Made by a program: the position numbers and the translations under genes
IMG/VR virus record: IMGVR_UViG_3300032117_000037
Span: 1-54,713 of that record
Direction: 5' to 3' (one strand)
Length of the DNA: 54,713 nucleotides
DNA from: a virus
Shown: in pieces, positions 7,147 through 16,776 of the stretch
Layout: every line of letters begins with the position of its first letter
Numbering within the stretch: position 1 is the stretch's first letter
The notes under the pieces: generated by a model
What the model was told of the DNA's origin: nothing
What the model saw: only the letters and a program-made list of their open reading frames with translations
Databases searched by the model: none

Positions 7147-9965
7147 CTTGGGTTTCCATATTGATCAAATTTAATTACATTTTTAGGACTAGATGTTCCA
7201 TATAATGATTCATTTACTTTTCCAGTGTTAACAAATTCATCATTAATAGATTTTGCTTTATCTATAAGACCTTGTAAATGCTGTCTAGCAGTTTGAATTC
7301 TTTGCATTCTTACTTGATTTGTTAAGTCTGAATTAGAAATATCACCAATAGCTTCTTGTAATGCATTAAATTCACTTTGATTTAAACGACCTTGCAATTT
7401 AGGTAATTCAACAACTAAACTATTTTTCAACATTTTAAGTTGGTTGAGTGCTTGATTTCCTTCAGAGTTTGTCATTCTTCCAATTGGACCTGCAGCAATT
7501 CTACCTGGCATAGGTCCATCAGGTGCTTTTGAAAGATATTGCTCCATTAAGTTAAGTGTATTAATACCAGCTTGTGCTGTCTCAGCTGATTTATTTGCTG
7601 GATCTACAATACTTTTTTGTAAAGATTTTTGTGCAGGAGTTTGGAATCCTTCCATTTTTAAGTTTTCTCTTGCATTCTTATCTTGTGCAAGCATTAGCAT
7701 CATATTGTGTTGAAATGCATCTTCTTTTAATTTATTTGCTGCAATTTCTTTTTTAGCAGCAATTTCACTTAAAGTAGCTCCAATTTTTTGATGACGATCT
7801 TCATCGGCTTTAGTTGCTTCATAAGCATATTTATTAATTGCTTCTTGATCTGCTTCATTTTGAGCTTGTTGTTTGCTATAAAAGTCAAGACCTTCTGGAG
7901 CACCCTTACCTATATTCACTAAAGCATATGGAGATGTTCCTGCCATCATGCCAAGACCAGCTCTTAATAACGCTTCTCCAGACATGGTTTTTTGACGACC
8001 TTCCATAATGTCTTGAAGATGTTTTTGACCTGCTTTTAATGATTCAGATACTTCATTTTTAGGATCCAAATATTCTTCCCACATTTTTTGTTCTAAAGAA
8101 GAGCTAGAAAATTTGTTTGGATCTGTAATAGGTGTTACAACGTTATCCGAAACAGGAGCTTTATTAGATATTTCATGGCTAACTTGTGGAGATTTTTTAA
8201 ATGAATCATAAATAGACTTAGCTGTTACAGTTGGAGCAGAATATGTAGGAGATCCTGATGCATTAGCTTTAGTAAAATCATCATAAGGATCACTTGGTTG
8301 AACTACTACAGGAGCAGGTTTTACTGGAGCATTCTTATTAAATTTAGAAATATCAAACATTCCCGTGTCTGGATTTATTGTCGTAGGCGTAAATTTTTCT
8401 TGTTCTGGATATGTGTTAGGGGTATCATCAGTGTGTGCATTAGCTCCAGAAGCTGATTTTAAAAGTTTTATAATACTTGGATCTTCTTTTTGTGATGCAA
8501 GTTTAAGACTTGAAGAGTCATCTGGTGAAGGAACTAAACTATCATCTTTACCTGCAAAGGCTAATAAACCACCACCAGCTGCCTTCATGGTTGTAAGATC
8601 AGGAGGTGTTGCAATAGCACCCACTCCCATTCTATCTTGAGGTGGCATTGGTTGCATAGATTGTTGTGCTAATATCTTTGGAGATTCAGGATTAGATTTT
8701 AATCTTTGATCTTCTTGTTGATAACCATTAGCTACTAATTTAGCTAAAGGACTAGCATATTGACTTTGTTCTACTGCATTAAGCTGTTCTGGTGAAAACA
8801 TACTCATAGGAATACCACCAGCAGCTTTCATTACACCGCCTTCTTTAGCTTTAATAACTCCACCTTTAGCTTTTAAAATTCCAGTAGCATTAGCCATACC
8901 AGCTAAACCAATACCAGCAGTACCTAAACCAGCAGCTTGTGAAATAAGGCTTGGAGGAGCTTGGTACATAGACGTTGTAGATTGTTGCATTGGTAAACCA
9001 CGTAACATAGAGTTAAGTACACCCAATTGCATGTATGGATATTGTTGTGCTGTAGCGTAGTTTTGAATAGCTTGGTTGATAATGTTTTGTTGTTGTGTTT
9101 GTTGTTGAGCACCTTGTTGGGCTTGAGTGCCAAGAATACTTTGTTGAGCAGCCAATTCTTGACCACCAAGACCTGCCAATTGATTTGCACCAGCCATTTG
9201 TGAAGCAAGTGCTTGAGCTTGAGCTTGTTGACCTTGAAGGCCTAAGTTGGCACCAAATTGTTGTGCTTGTTGTGCATTTTGGAATGCAGTATTGTAACCT
9301 TGTGAGATCAATTGATTTTGAGCTAACATTTGGTTTTGTGCATTAAGTGAATTCATAAGTGCTTCACGTGATCCACCAAAAGCTCCTGCTTGAGTTGCAC
9401 CGCTTTGTTCTTGTTGACCTGCTATACCATATTGCTGATTAGCTAATTGAAGTTGAGGTGCTAATGAAGCCTGAATGTATGGATTCATATAAGCATTAAC
9501 AGAAGCTGGGTTAGTTGCTTGGTTTGCGTAATTTTGACCAGTCATACCCATTTGTTGACCTAATCCACCAAGCTGTCTATTTACACCCATGGTTTGACCC
9601 ATCGCTTGATTATAAGCACCAGGTACTTGAAGATTAGCAGCAGAAGATTGTGCTTGTTGTTGTAATGGTGAGAAACCAGCTACGTAGTTTGCAGGATTAT
9701 TACTGTATGGCGTATAAGCATTAAAGCCTGTACCAGATGGATTATATACTTGTGCTTGAGCAGCATTAAGCATATTCATAACATATGGCTGTGCATAGTC
9801 AGGAATATTGGTATTCATCACCGTAGTTTGTGTAGGAGCAGATGCTGGTGGTGGAGATCCTCCCCATAGCACAAAGCCCATGTTTGTCATGAAACCATTG
9901 ACAAGCCAATAAAGCTTATCTTTTAATGAGTTTCCATGTCCTACGTCTATGCCAAATAACTTCAT
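7143..9965 (-). CDS. Large Gln/Ala/Gly-rich virion protein
   Basis: A 940-residue protein. The N-terminal third is low-complexity, rich in Gln, Ala, Asn and Gly (e.g. QQAQAQALASQ). Then comes a glycine-rich hydrophobic section with KAKGGVIKAKEGG-type repeats, a Pro/Ser-rich linker and a helical C-terminal 300 residues (ADEDRHQKIGATLSEIAAKKEIA). Such composition is typical of podovirus internal/ejection proteins. The true start could be the later Met of MGFVLWGGSPPP, since the first 27 residues are atypical. Confidence 0.6.
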   Translation of the reverse strand: MKLFGIDVGHGNSLKDKLYWLVNGFMTNMGFVLWGGSPPPASAPTQTTVMNTNIPDYAQPYVMNMLNAAQAQVYNPSGTGFNAYTPYSNNPANYVAGFSPLQQQAQSSAANLQVPGAYNQAMGQTMGVNRQLGGLGQQMGMTGQNYANQATNPASVNAYMNPYIQASLAPQLQLANQQYGIAGQQEQSGATQAGAFGGSREALMNSLNAQNQMLAQNQLISQGYNTAFQNAQQAQQFGANLGLQGQQAQAQALASQMAGANQLAGLGGQELAAQQSILGTQAQQGAQQQTQQQNIINQAIQNYATAQQYPYMQLGVLNSMLRGLPMQQSTTSMYQAPPSLISQAAGLGTAGIGLAGMANATGILKAKGGVIKAKEGGVMKAAGGIPMSMFSPEQLNAVEQSQYASPLAKLVANGYQQEDQRLKSNPESPKILAQQSMQPMPPQDRMGVGAIATPPDLTTMKAAGGGLLAFAGKDDSLVPSPDDSSSLKLASQKEDPSIIKLLKSASGANAHTDDTPNTYPEQEKFTPTTINPDTGMFDISKFNKNAPVKPAPVVVQPSDPYDDFTKANASGSPTYSAPTVTAKSIYDSFKKSPQVSHEISNKAPVSDNVVTPITDPNKFSSSSLEQKMWEEYLDPKNEVSESLKAGQKHLQDIMEGRQKTMSGEALLRAGLGMMAGTSPYALVNIGKGAPEGLDFYSKQQAQNEADQEAINKYAYEATKADEDRHQKIGATLSEIAAKKEIAANKLKEDAFQHNMMLMLAQDKNARENLKMEGFQTPAQKSLQKSIVDPANKSAETAQAGINTLNLMEQYLSKAPDGPMPGRIAAGPIGRMTNSEGNQALNQLKMLKNSLVVELPKLQGRLNQSEFNALQEAIGDISNSDLTNQVRMQRIQTARQHLQGLIDKAKSINDEFVNTGKVNESLYGTSSPKNVIKFDQYGNPR

Positions 9966-9968
9966 AAT

Positions 9969-10421
9969 CTATCCTTGAATTGTCTTTGTGTATATCTTAT
10001 CTGTGAATTTATAACCTAAATATTCTAATAACCTTGAATTATCCAAATGGACTTTTGTATGAATTAACATACGATTAACGCCTATGCGTTTTAACGCTTC
10101 TTCTGCATATTGAAACATCTTGATTCCAACACGACCTTTTCTGTATTCTGGCTTTAAGTAATACACATCTTCATAAGCCATCTTACAAGATTTGTAATGA
10201 GGATTAGATTGTATGAAAAAAGCCATATAACCTATAAGTTCACCATCATTTCTTACTGTAATCGTTCTTAACATTCCTGCTTGTGCAAAACGATCATAAG
10301 AATCCCAATCAGGATCAAATGGAAATTCTTTACTTACGCATAGCTCTTCGTAATGAGCTGGAAGAACTCTCATGAATTCTTCTTTAAACTGCGTTCCGTC
10401 AACGTCCTCGTATACTATCAT
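9969..10421 (-). CDS. GNAT-family N-acetyltransferase
   Basis: A 150-residue protein. The core has the GNAT pattern: a beta strand with GELIGYMAFFIQ, then EDVYYLKPEYRKGRVGIKMFQYAEEAL, where RKGRVG is a variant of the acetyl-CoA pyrophosphate loop (Q/R-x-x-G-x-G/A), then IHTKVHLDNSRLLEYLGYK at the end. It would transfer an acetyl group from acetyl-CoA to an amine, possibly a virion protein, a host protein or an antibiotic-like substrate. It sits between two virion genes, and its start overlaps the upstream gene's stop (ATGA). Confidence 0.85.
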   Translation of the reverse strand: MIVYEDVDGTQFKEEFMRVLPAHYEELCVSKEFPFDPDWDSYDRFAQAGMLRTITVRNDGELIGYMAFFIQSNPHYKSCKMAYEDVYYLKPEYRKGRVGIKMFQYAEEALKRIGVNRMLIHTKVHLDNSRLLEYLGYKFTDKIYTKTIQG

Positions 10422-10936
10422 GCGTTTGGTGGAGGCGTTTGTCCTGACATCATATTAAGTTGACTTAAAGCATCAGGTCCTGTTGTATTTGGAGGAGGTG
10501 CTACATTACTTGTTTGACCAGCTGTTGTATTGTTTGGATTCCAACCACCAAAACCATTGCCATATTGATTAAATCCACCATAAGTATTTCCATATGGACT
10601 CCATTGACCAAAGCTTCCACCATATGGATTCACTTGACCCATATTAAACATAGGTTGTTGTTGATTGCCATATGGAACATTCACTGGATTATTAGATCCT
10701 TGTGGAGCGTATGGGTTAGTTTGGTAATTTTGAAATGCACCTGAATTAACAAGCTGTGAAAGAATACCAGCTATGCCACTTGATGTTCCTGTATTTGCAC
10801 CAAGCGTTCCATAATTTGGTTGATATGGTGAATTAGGTGGAGGCGTAGTTGTAGGGCCTGTCATATTAATGTTTGGTCCATTATAATCAGATGTTACTTG
10901 TTGAACTACTGGTGCTGGTGATGATGATCCGCCCAT
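10418..10936 (-). CDS. Asn/Gly/Pro/Tyr-rich low-complexity virion protein
   Basis: A 172-residue protein of almost pure low complexity: many PYGN, GGFNQYGNGFGG and NPYAPQGSNN units, and a PPP-rich end. The N-terminus MGGSSSPAPVVQQ resembles starts of other small internal phage proteins. Probably disordered and part of the virion or the ejection apparatus. No enzymatic feature. Confidence 0.5.
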   Translation of the reverse strand: MGGSSSPAPVVQQVTSDYNGPNINMTGPTTTPPPNSPYQPNYGTLGANTGTSSGIAGILSQLVNSGAFQNYQTNPYAPQGSNNPVNVPYGNQQQPMFNMGQVNPYGGSFGQWSPYGNTYGGFNQYGNGFGGWNPNNTTAGQTSNVAPPPNTTGPDALSQLNMMSGQTPPPNA

Positions 10937-10946
10937 GGCTTTTCCT

Positions 10947-12485
10947 TTATGCTGGTAAAAATTTATATGCTTTAGTGTCTGCTGCTATATCTTTAGCTTT
11001 AGCACGTTTAGCTTTGATGCGATCCATCATTTCATAAAGGCGTTTAGCTCCTGCATCTGTTGAGCCATTACCAAGTTCTGAAACAATCCTAGCTGGTATT
11101 ACAAATTCACCTTCTGCTAAACGAGCTGGTTGTTTATGACCAATCGTTGCAGGAATAGAATCTGATACACCATCACCAGGTCCTTTTAAAAGTCTTCCAC
11201 CATCTGAATAATCACCTAAATGGTAATCAGGTAGTCCGTGTAATTCACCACCATGTGCATATTGACTTGGAATGATAGGGTTTGTATTAATAGCACCTAA
11301 AGTTGGGAATTTTTGCATACCTGCAAAATAACTTGATGGCATTTGAGCTAATACAGCATTAGCTGATGCGTTAGCAAGACCTGCTTGATCTGCAGGTAAA
11401 TTAGCTGTGCCTGATTTGTCTACATAAACTGTAGATTCAACCTTAGGCATTTCTTTAGCAGTCCGTTTAAACATTCCAGCACCTTTGTTAATATCTTCAA
11501 TAGCTGTTTTTTCTGCTGCTAATACATCTTTTTTACTTGATGGTGCAATGTCACTTAAATCTGTTTCTCCAGCATCAGCATATTTATGCACATCCATAAG
11601 TCCACCTTTTTTAGCTGCATATGGATTATAAGGACTTGCAGCATAATTAGCATAAGTAGCTTGATATGCTGGATTGGGTTGTGCTGGGAGCATGGGTTGA
11701 AAATTAGGCGAATTATATTTTAATTGATTAGCAGAAGGCACGCTTGATTGAGTAGCTACAGGACCACTTGTTTGTGAAGAAGATAATCCTTGTAAACCAG
11801 CCAAAGCTGCAGGAGCTAATGATTTTAATACGTCCATTCCAACACCTGGTCCAGAAGATAAAAAGTCTCCTGGGTGCGTTACAGCGTTTACAATTCCAGA
11901 ACCCAATCTATTTAAACTAGGTGTATTTGGACCTGCAGTAGGTGTAGCAGTTGGTGTTGCAGAAGGAAGCCCTTGTGGTGTTGTATTGTAGTTTGGTGCG
12001 ATCTGTGGTTGTGCATCAGGAGTTAAAACAGGTTGACCTGTAGTTGGATCAAGAGCTGGTGTAGATGTAGGTGGTGGAGTTTCTACTGGAGCTGCTCCAA
12101 AATTACTAAGATCTGAACCTAATTGACCACCGCTATAAGCACCAAAACCAGCCATAATGCCTTGTCCTAAAGATCCTGTTATAGCATAGTCACCAAGACC
12201 AATAGCAGCAGATGTTAATAATCCAGCTTGTGATGCTGTTAAACCAGCGTCTACTAAAGCAGGGTCAAGAGTCACTGCACCTAAAGCACCTAATGCCATT
12301 GGTAAAATAGCACTTAAGAATCCAGCTTCTGGAAGTCCTGTTTTAGGATTAACAGTTAGTGAATGTCCATGAGCTTTAGCAAGTTCATTAAGGGCGTGTA
12401 ATTCCCCAGTCGTCATATGGACTAAGTGGTCATCATCTCCACGACCTTGGGATTGTAAATGTTGGGCTGCTAAATGTAGACTCAT
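10947..12485 (-). CDS. Conserved phage virion protein with glycine-rich membrane segment
   Basis: A 512-residue protein. N-terminal GRGDDDHLVHMTTGELHALNELAKAHG is followed by a hydrophobic Gly/Ala segment (about 55-115), a Pro/Thr-rich disordered section, and a C-terminal domain with DYSDGGRLLKGPGDGVSDSIPA, RLAEGEFVIPA and LGNGSTDAGAKRLYEMMDRIK. I recognise that C-terminal pattern as recurring in aquatic podovirus structural proteins. Probably an internal or tail-associated component. Its stop is separated by 10 bases from the next gene. Confidence 0.6.
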   Translation of the reverse strand: MSLHLAAQHLQSQGRGDDDHLVHMTTGELHALNELAKAHGHSLTVNPKTGLPEAGFLSAILPMALGALGAVTLDPALVDAGLTASQAGLLTSAAIGLGDYAITGSLGQGIMAGFGAYSGGQLGSDLSNFGAAPVETPPPTSTPALDPTTGQPVLTPDAQPQIAPNYNTTPQGLPSATPTATPTAGPNTPSLNRLGSGIVNAVTHPGDFLSSGPGVGMDVLKSLAPAALAGLQGLSSSQTSGPVATQSSVPSANQLKYNSPNFQPMLPAQPNPAYQATYANYAASPYNPYAAKKGGLMDVHKYADAGETDLSDIAPSSKKDVLAAEKTAIEDINKGAGMFKRTAKEMPKVESTVYVDKSGTANLPADQAGLANASANAVLAQMPSSYFAGMQKFPTLGAINTNPIIPSQYAHGGELHGLPDYHLGDYSDGGRLLKGPGDGVSDSIPATIGHKQPARLAEGEFVIPARIVSELGNGSTDAGAKRLYEMMDRIKAKRAKAKDIAADTKAYKFLPA

Positions 12486-12517
12486 AATTTCACCATTATA
12501 TAATATTTTACAGGGTT

Positions 12518-12802
12518 TTACACAGTTGTGCCACTAGAATTCACCCAATTTGTGCCGTTATACCAGATTGGGATACCTAAAGTGGTATCAAAGTATGTTT
12601 GTCCGATAGAAAGACCTTGATTAGGTCTATTTGCAGTCGTTCCATATGCTGGAACTACCACTGCACGAGTAAAGCTATCTATTGTATTAAAGTAAAGACG
12701 TAATGCGTTAGAGAACTTATCTTGTGTTAATGCACTGTATTCTGGTGGGGCTAACGGTAAGTTAGGTGCAATCGTTGGAATTAGTTTGTTATCAAAAGCC
12801 AT
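12518..12802 (-). CDS. Small putative tail/virion protein
   Basis: Ninety-four residues; KFSNALRLYFNTIDSFTRAV followed by a beta-rich end with GQTYFDTTLGIPIWYNGTNWVNSSG. The last 35 residues match the short module often found at ends of phage tail proteins (YFDTTLGxPIWYNGTxWV). It starts exactly at the stop of the 785-residue tail gene. Likely structural. Confidence 0.6.
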   Translation of the reverse strand: MAFDNKLIPTIAPNLPLAPPEYSALTQDKFSNALRLYFNTIDSFTRAVVVPAYGTTANRPNQGLSIGQTYFDTTLGIPIWYNGTNWVNSSGTTV

Positions 12803-15159
12803 TATCTTCTACCATCTGGTTTAACATCAATACGAGGCACACCAAGTTGCCATGCCACACCTAGTCCTGTAGATGTAATATTAAATGCCATTTGACGAGC
12901 ACGAAGTCTAGTATAAACTTCACCACTAAATTGTTGGATTGGATACTCTGAAACTGATGTATAGTTATTTGCACTTATCACAGAATCAACATCTGAAGTA
13001 ACTACAGTAGCACCTGAATTTTGACGGCCATATAAGGTCATGGTGACAGACGGATTATTGACTGTAGATCCGTTAAAGTTTACATCAGGTAACATACGCC
13101 ATACAAAGCCTAAATGGTCTCCAGCATCAATACCAAAATCAGAAGACTGTATGTAAGAAGTAATAGGTTGTGGGCTTGATGTTGAAACATCATCTGTACC
13201 AACCTCATGATAAAGAAGCCTATTATTATAATCTGCTGCTACTGGGTATGGGTTAATACCATATTGTAACCATGCAGTACGAGCCATTGTTCCATATGTC
13301 CAAACCTTATCTAAATAGTTGTAAATCACATATTTGTCAATTTGATTTGAACCACTTGAGTTACTTACATAGAACCACCAAACTTCGTTATAGCCCTCAT
13401 TAGATCCAGAAAAGACTTGGAATGATTGGTTAGTATTGATGTCATCAAATACATACTGACGTAATGAACATGGTAATGTGGAAACAGTACCGTTATACAT
13501 ATAGAATTTATCTTTACCCATCCAATAAGTTACGTTATTAACTGTGACTGCTGAATTAGGTGACATGATAGAAATATTATCCATCAATACTTGGAATGAC
13601 CAAACATAAGGGAATCCAATATACTGCATAGAGTAAAGACAAGAATCAGTCCAAATCAATATTTCTTGACGTGTAGTTTGAGATTGCATAATGTAAGAAC
13701 CATTCGTCAATTGGAACTCACCAGATTGATTTGTGGTACTTGGTACCCAAGTAAATTGGTTAGCTTGATCTGACCAACGTACAAGCATGGGATTGAATGC
13801 TGTGTTTGGGTTTGATGGGTTATAAGAATTAGCACCCATAGCAATTAAGAATTGTTGGATAGGAGCTGATAAAATTTGATTAGTTTCTAATGGAACAAAC
13901 TGTTGATAGGTATAAGATGTTCCAGGTACAGTAGAATTAGATGCTAAGCTACTTAAAGCTACAGCACGAGTAGATACGCCATTTGCAGCTACCCAATAGT
14001 AAATAGGTCCACCACGAGGTGCTATGGCTAAGTCTGCACCATAGTTATCATTTGTCCAAAGTCTTAATTGTAGAGCTATACCAGATGTATAACCTGTGCC
14101 CCAACCACGAGATCCTTCTTGCACATTAATATAAACAGAAGATCCACCACCTGTAGCTGATGATGTGGCTTTGTATGAATTAGGTAAAGTAATTGTAAAT
14201 CCAGCAGCCGATATATTGGATATTTGGAATGTATTATTTAGCACAGCTGCAGGAACGCCTCCTACAGAAGCTGCTCCACTCAATGCTACGGTAACTATAG
14301 CTGCAGTACCTGAACCTGTACCAACATTAGTAGCAGTAAAGACGGTGCCTACAGCTGTTGAAGATGCACCAATAGATGTCCAGTTTGTTGTGCCAGACGC
14401 TACAATTTGATATTGTTGACCTACGACTAAAGCGGTTGCATTGACAATAAAAGTATTTGAGAAAGCAATAGTAACTGTAGAACTTGATGCAGTGGTCGTA
14501 ATTGGATTAGCACTCATCAAGACAGGTGATGTAGTATCTCCACCCCAAGGACCAGATCCCCATCCCGTGCCTACTGTTTCTGTGACTAGACCTACTGGAT
14601 ATTCATATTGAGCTGTGACTGTGCCTCCACCTGTGGCTGTAGAAGAAGCCGCATTAGATGAAGTGACTGTGTATTGAGTAGCATTTAAAAAAGATGCAAC
14701 GATATATTCATTATTGGCATTAATACCAGAAGTGGCAATGTTGATACCGCCTACATTTGATGTAGCTGAAAGAAGAACATAATCACCTACATTAGGTGAA
14801 TAGTTACCATCTGTAATAGTTAACACATATGAAGAAGCAACAGTAGCAATAGCTGCTGTGAGTGAACTTGTATAAGATATAGGTGTAATGTCATTATAAG
14901 TACCACCAAAGTAAATATAATACTTAGAGCTAGTTCCTACACCAATATAGCTTGAAAGACCGTTAAGATTAATCCATGACCATAAAGCACGGCAAACACC
15001 TACATATTGACTTGGATTAACCTGAACCCAGCCACCAATTTTTTCTGGAAGACCTGATCTAAAACGAACTTTATCAGAAAGATAAAATCCACCTTCGTTA
15101 CTGTAATCAGTACCTTCTCGGTTAACGCCTGGTCTATATGTGAGTTTTTGTAATGGCAT
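12802..15159 (-). CDS. Tail nozzle/stabilisation-like protein
   Basis: A 785-residue protein beginning LQKLTYRPGVNREGTDYSNEGG and then DKVRFRSGLPEKIGGW, a signature of podovirus tail stabilisation/nozzle proteins of the P22 gp10 type. The rest is beta-rich with many aromatic and Thr/Ser residues. A Gly/Ser/Thr-rich insertion (about 200-360) looks like added immunoglobulin-like or adhesive modules. Probably forms the tail tube tip through which DNA passes. Family assignment is by sequence flavour, not alignment. Confidence 0.65.
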   Translation of the reverse strand: MPLQKLTYRPGVNREGTDYSNEGGFYLSDKVRFRSGLPEKIGGWVQVNPSQYVGVCRALWSWINLNGLSSYIGVGTSSKYYIYFGGTYNDITPISYTSSLTAAIATVASSYVLTITDGNYSPNVGDYVLLSATSNVGGINIATSGINANNEYIVASFLNATQYTVTSSNAASSTATGGGTVTAQYEYPVGLVTETVGTGWGSGPWGGDTTSPVLMSANPITTTASSSTVTIAFSNTFIVNATALVVGQQYQIVASGTTNWTSIGASSTAVGTVFTATNVGTGSGTAAIVTVALSGAASVGGVPAAVLNNTFQISNISAAGFTITLPNSYKATSSATGGGSSVYINVQEGSRGWGTGYTSGIALQLRLWTNDNYGADLAIAPRGGPIYYWVAANGVSTRAVALSSLASNSTVPGTSYTYQQFVPLETNQILSAPIQQFLIAMGANSYNPSNPNTAFNPMLVRWSDQANQFTWVPSTTNQSGEFQLTNGSYIMQSQTTRQEILIWTDSCLYSMQYIGFPYVWSFQVLMDNISIMSPNSAVTVNNVTYWMGKDKFYMYNGTVSTLPCSLRQYVFDDINTNQSFQVFSGSNEGYNEVWWFYVSNSSGSNQIDKYVIYNYLDKVWTYGTMARTAWLQYGINPYPVAADYNNRLLYHEVGTDDVSTSSPQPITSYIQSSDFGIDAGDHLGFVWRMLPDVNFNGSTVNNPSVTMTLYGRQNSGATVVTSDVDSVISANNYTSVSEYPIQQFSGEVYTRLRARQMAFNITSTGLGVAWQLGVPRIDVKPDGRR

Positions 15160-15160
15160 A

Positions 15161-15748
15161 TTATTCTAGTACGTCTAATACCTTATTAATTTTCATAACA
15201 CGATCATCAAGGCCAAGTATACCGCCATTAATGCGTTTTGTCATATTTGTGTAGTCTTGTGCATCAGCTAAAATGTTTAGCCCATGTTTGTTCCAGAACC
15301 AGCCAGCAGACAATACAGCCCCAGTAGGTTCAGAAATAAGGTCAGGATTATCCAAAAGATCCAAGCCCAATGCTTCTCCACAATTCTTGTAATTATCTTT
15401 ACCAGTGATTTGTATAACACCACGACCAATGTATTTGAATCCATCTCCATCCTCCGTGTTACCCATACGTCCTGCATAAACTTTATTAGCAATCTTTTCT
15501 TGATTATGGGCATATTGATTCGCTGTATCAAGATCAGGAAAACGACTAGGCCATGTTTTCATAAGTGATTCAGCACTATAATTAAGGTTTTCTTTTACAA
15601 ACTTAAAGTTACCAGATTCATGTTGGCATTGACCAATAAATGCAGCAATACGTCTATTAGAATCTAAAGCATATTTTTTAAGTGCTTGATTGATAGGGTC
15701 AAGCCATTTTAAGTCTATACCAAGCTCTTGTAATTGAGATTCGTTCAT
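15161..15748 (-). CDS. GH19-type endolysin
   Basis: A 195-residue protein of the chitinase-like glycoside hydrolase 19 family, which cuts the glycan strand of peptidoglycan. CQHESGNF places the general acid Glu at residue 44, and NTEDGDGFKYIGRGVIQITGK places the second Glu at 99 with the typical Y-x-GRG-x-IQ-(I/L)TG motif. It lacks a signal peptide, so it needs a holin. Start overlaps the Rz gene by four bases, completing a compact lysis cassette. Confidence 0.92.
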   Translation of the reverse strand: MNESQLQELGIDLKWLDPINQALKKYALDSNRRIAAFIGQCQHESGNFKFVKENLNYSAESLMKTWPSRFPDLDTANQYAHNQEKIANKVYAGRMGNTEDGDGFKYIGRGVIQITGKDNYKNCGEALGLDLLDNPDLISEPTGAVLSAGWFWNKHGLNILADAQDYTNMTKRINGGILGLDDRVMKINKVLDVLE

Positions 15749-16152
15749 TTAACACCTAATTGGAGGTTGATGAATTCTTGGAGGCTGATGACGTGTTCTG
15801 TCTCGTCTGCACAGTCTCTGGTAATAGATAAATAGTCTTTGGTTGAGCCATTAGGGAGTCTGAAGGTGTTGCTGGTGTCGGACACTGCACTGCCACTGGA
15901 ACTAGGCTTGTGCATCCCGTCATAATAAGCGTGAAGAGAATTAAGCTTTTTTTCATAGTTGTCTGTTACCTTTGTTGTTATTTCTTTTTGTTGAGCTAAT
16001 ACGACTTTGTTGTGTTCTTCTTGGATTTTTCCTTGAGCTTCAACATCAGTCTTAAATGCTACAAATCGTAGATGTTCTACATACCATCCACCTATAGCTG
16101 CACCTGTGATAGCTATACCAAAGAATGCAAGTCTAATATATAGAAGGATCAT
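15745..16152 (-). CDS. Rz: Rz-like inner-membrane spanin
   Basis: A 135-residue protein with one N-terminal membrane helix (LAFFGIAITGAAIGGWYVEHL) and a charged helical periplasmic part (EEHNKVVLAQQKEITTKVTDNYEKKL), the i-spanin layout. A complete lipoprotein ORF in the +1 register lies inside it, which strongly supports the spanin assignment. It would join with Rz1 to fuse the membranes after peptidoglycan is degraded. Overlaps the holin candidate by four bases. Confidence 0.88.
   Translation of the reverse strand: MILLYIRLAFFGIAITGAAIGGWYVEHLRFVAFKTDVEAQGKIQEEHNKVVLAQQKEITTKVTDNYEKKLNSLHAYYDGMHKPSSSGSAVSDTSNTFRLPNGSTKDYLSITRDCADETEHVISLQEFINLQLGVK
15756..15956 (-). CDS. Rz1: Rz1-like outer-membrane spanin lipoprotein, nested in Rz
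   Basis: Sixty-six residues, fully embedded in the Rz gene in another frame. The signal sequence ends IMTGC, making Cys15 the lipidation site; the mature part has Pro residues (CPTPATPSD) as in o-spanins. A nested Rz/Rz1 pair between holin and endolysin is a classical arrangement in phages of Gram-negative hosts. Confidence 0.85.
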   Translation of the reverse strand: MKKSLILFTLIMTGCTSLVPVAVQCPTPATPSDSLMAQPKTIYLLPETVQTRQNTSSASKNSSTSN

Positions 16153-16379
16153 TCTTTATCTTTTTGTGTTGCTGCTTTAGCACCAATAGCTACACCACTT
16201 CCACTTAACACTGAACCAAATCCAATGCCTAATTGTGAAAAGTCAAATGATGATCCATGAAATACATGAACCAATGCACATGCTGAAAATGTGAGTACAG
16301 CTACAATTGCTACAAATCTAGCAATACAAAATGTTTGATTATCGTCTTCAGTTAAGATGTCTTTAATGAGTTTATTCAT
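16149..16379 (-). CDS. Holin candidate
   Basis: A 76-residue protein: polar N-terminus (DILTEDDNQTF), a membrane helix (IARFVAIVAVLTFSACALVHVF), then a glycine-rich second hydrophobic segment (LGIGFGSVLSGSGVAIGAKAA) and a charged tail (TQKDKE). Size, two hydrophobic segments and position just before the spanins and endolysin indicate a holin. Similar small proteins starting with DILTxxDNxTxDxxR are common in lysis cassettes. No functional evidence beyond context. Confidence 0.75.
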   Translation of the reverse strand: MNKLIKDILTEDDNQTFCIARFVAIVAVLTFSACALVHVFHGSSFDFSQLGIGFGSVLSGSGVAIGAKAATQKDKE

Positions 16380-16380
16380 A

Positions 16381-16776
16381 TTAGTTTCCTAAAGGATTTA
16401 TTGTGGCCTTACGTAATGCTTTCATTTGCTCATTCATTGAAGTAATGGCAGCATTAACTTCTTGTGTATTACCTTTTGCCATAGCAATAGCTTCTCTTGA
16501 AGTTGCTAGTGCATCAGATGATTTTTCTTGCATTCTGACAGAGGTATCTTGTAATGATGCAATACGTTCTTGTTGTGATTTAGATTGAACTTCTAATGTG
16601 TTAATGCGGGTTTGAATATCCTCCAAACCTTTAACAGATTCAATCGTTGAAACCATTTCGTTGTAACGGGTTATTGCCAAGTAAGCTCCGCCACCTATAA
16701 TCGGCAATGCGGTCAAGATTATCCCCAGTATCATTTGAGGTGATAAAGTCAATGAGAAAGTCTTGTTGTTTTCCAT
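16381..16776 (-). CDS. Membrane-anchored coiled-coil protein of the lysis region
   Basis: A 131-residue protein with an N-terminal helix (MILGIILTALPIIGGGAYLAI) and a long heptad-like region (DIQTRINTLEVQSKSQQERIASL). AGGAAC lies upstream of ATG 16776. The first 137 bases overlap the C-terminus of the Cys-repeat gene in another frame; both frames look coding. It could be an antiholin, a holin accessory protein or a structural factor; it is not Rz because the lipoprotein partner is elsewhere. Confidence 0.6.
   Translation of the reverse strand: MENNKTFSLTLSPQMILGIILTALPIIGGGAYLAITRYNEMVSTIESVKGLEDIQTRINTLEVQSKSQQERIASLQDTSVRMQEKSSDALATSREAIAMAKGNTQEVNAAITSMNEQMKALRKATINPLGN

Noticed and set aside
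8924-9346. Overlapping ORFs on both strands within the 940-aa virion gene
   Set aside because: They are by-products of Gln/Ala codon repeats; no RBS or sensible composition.
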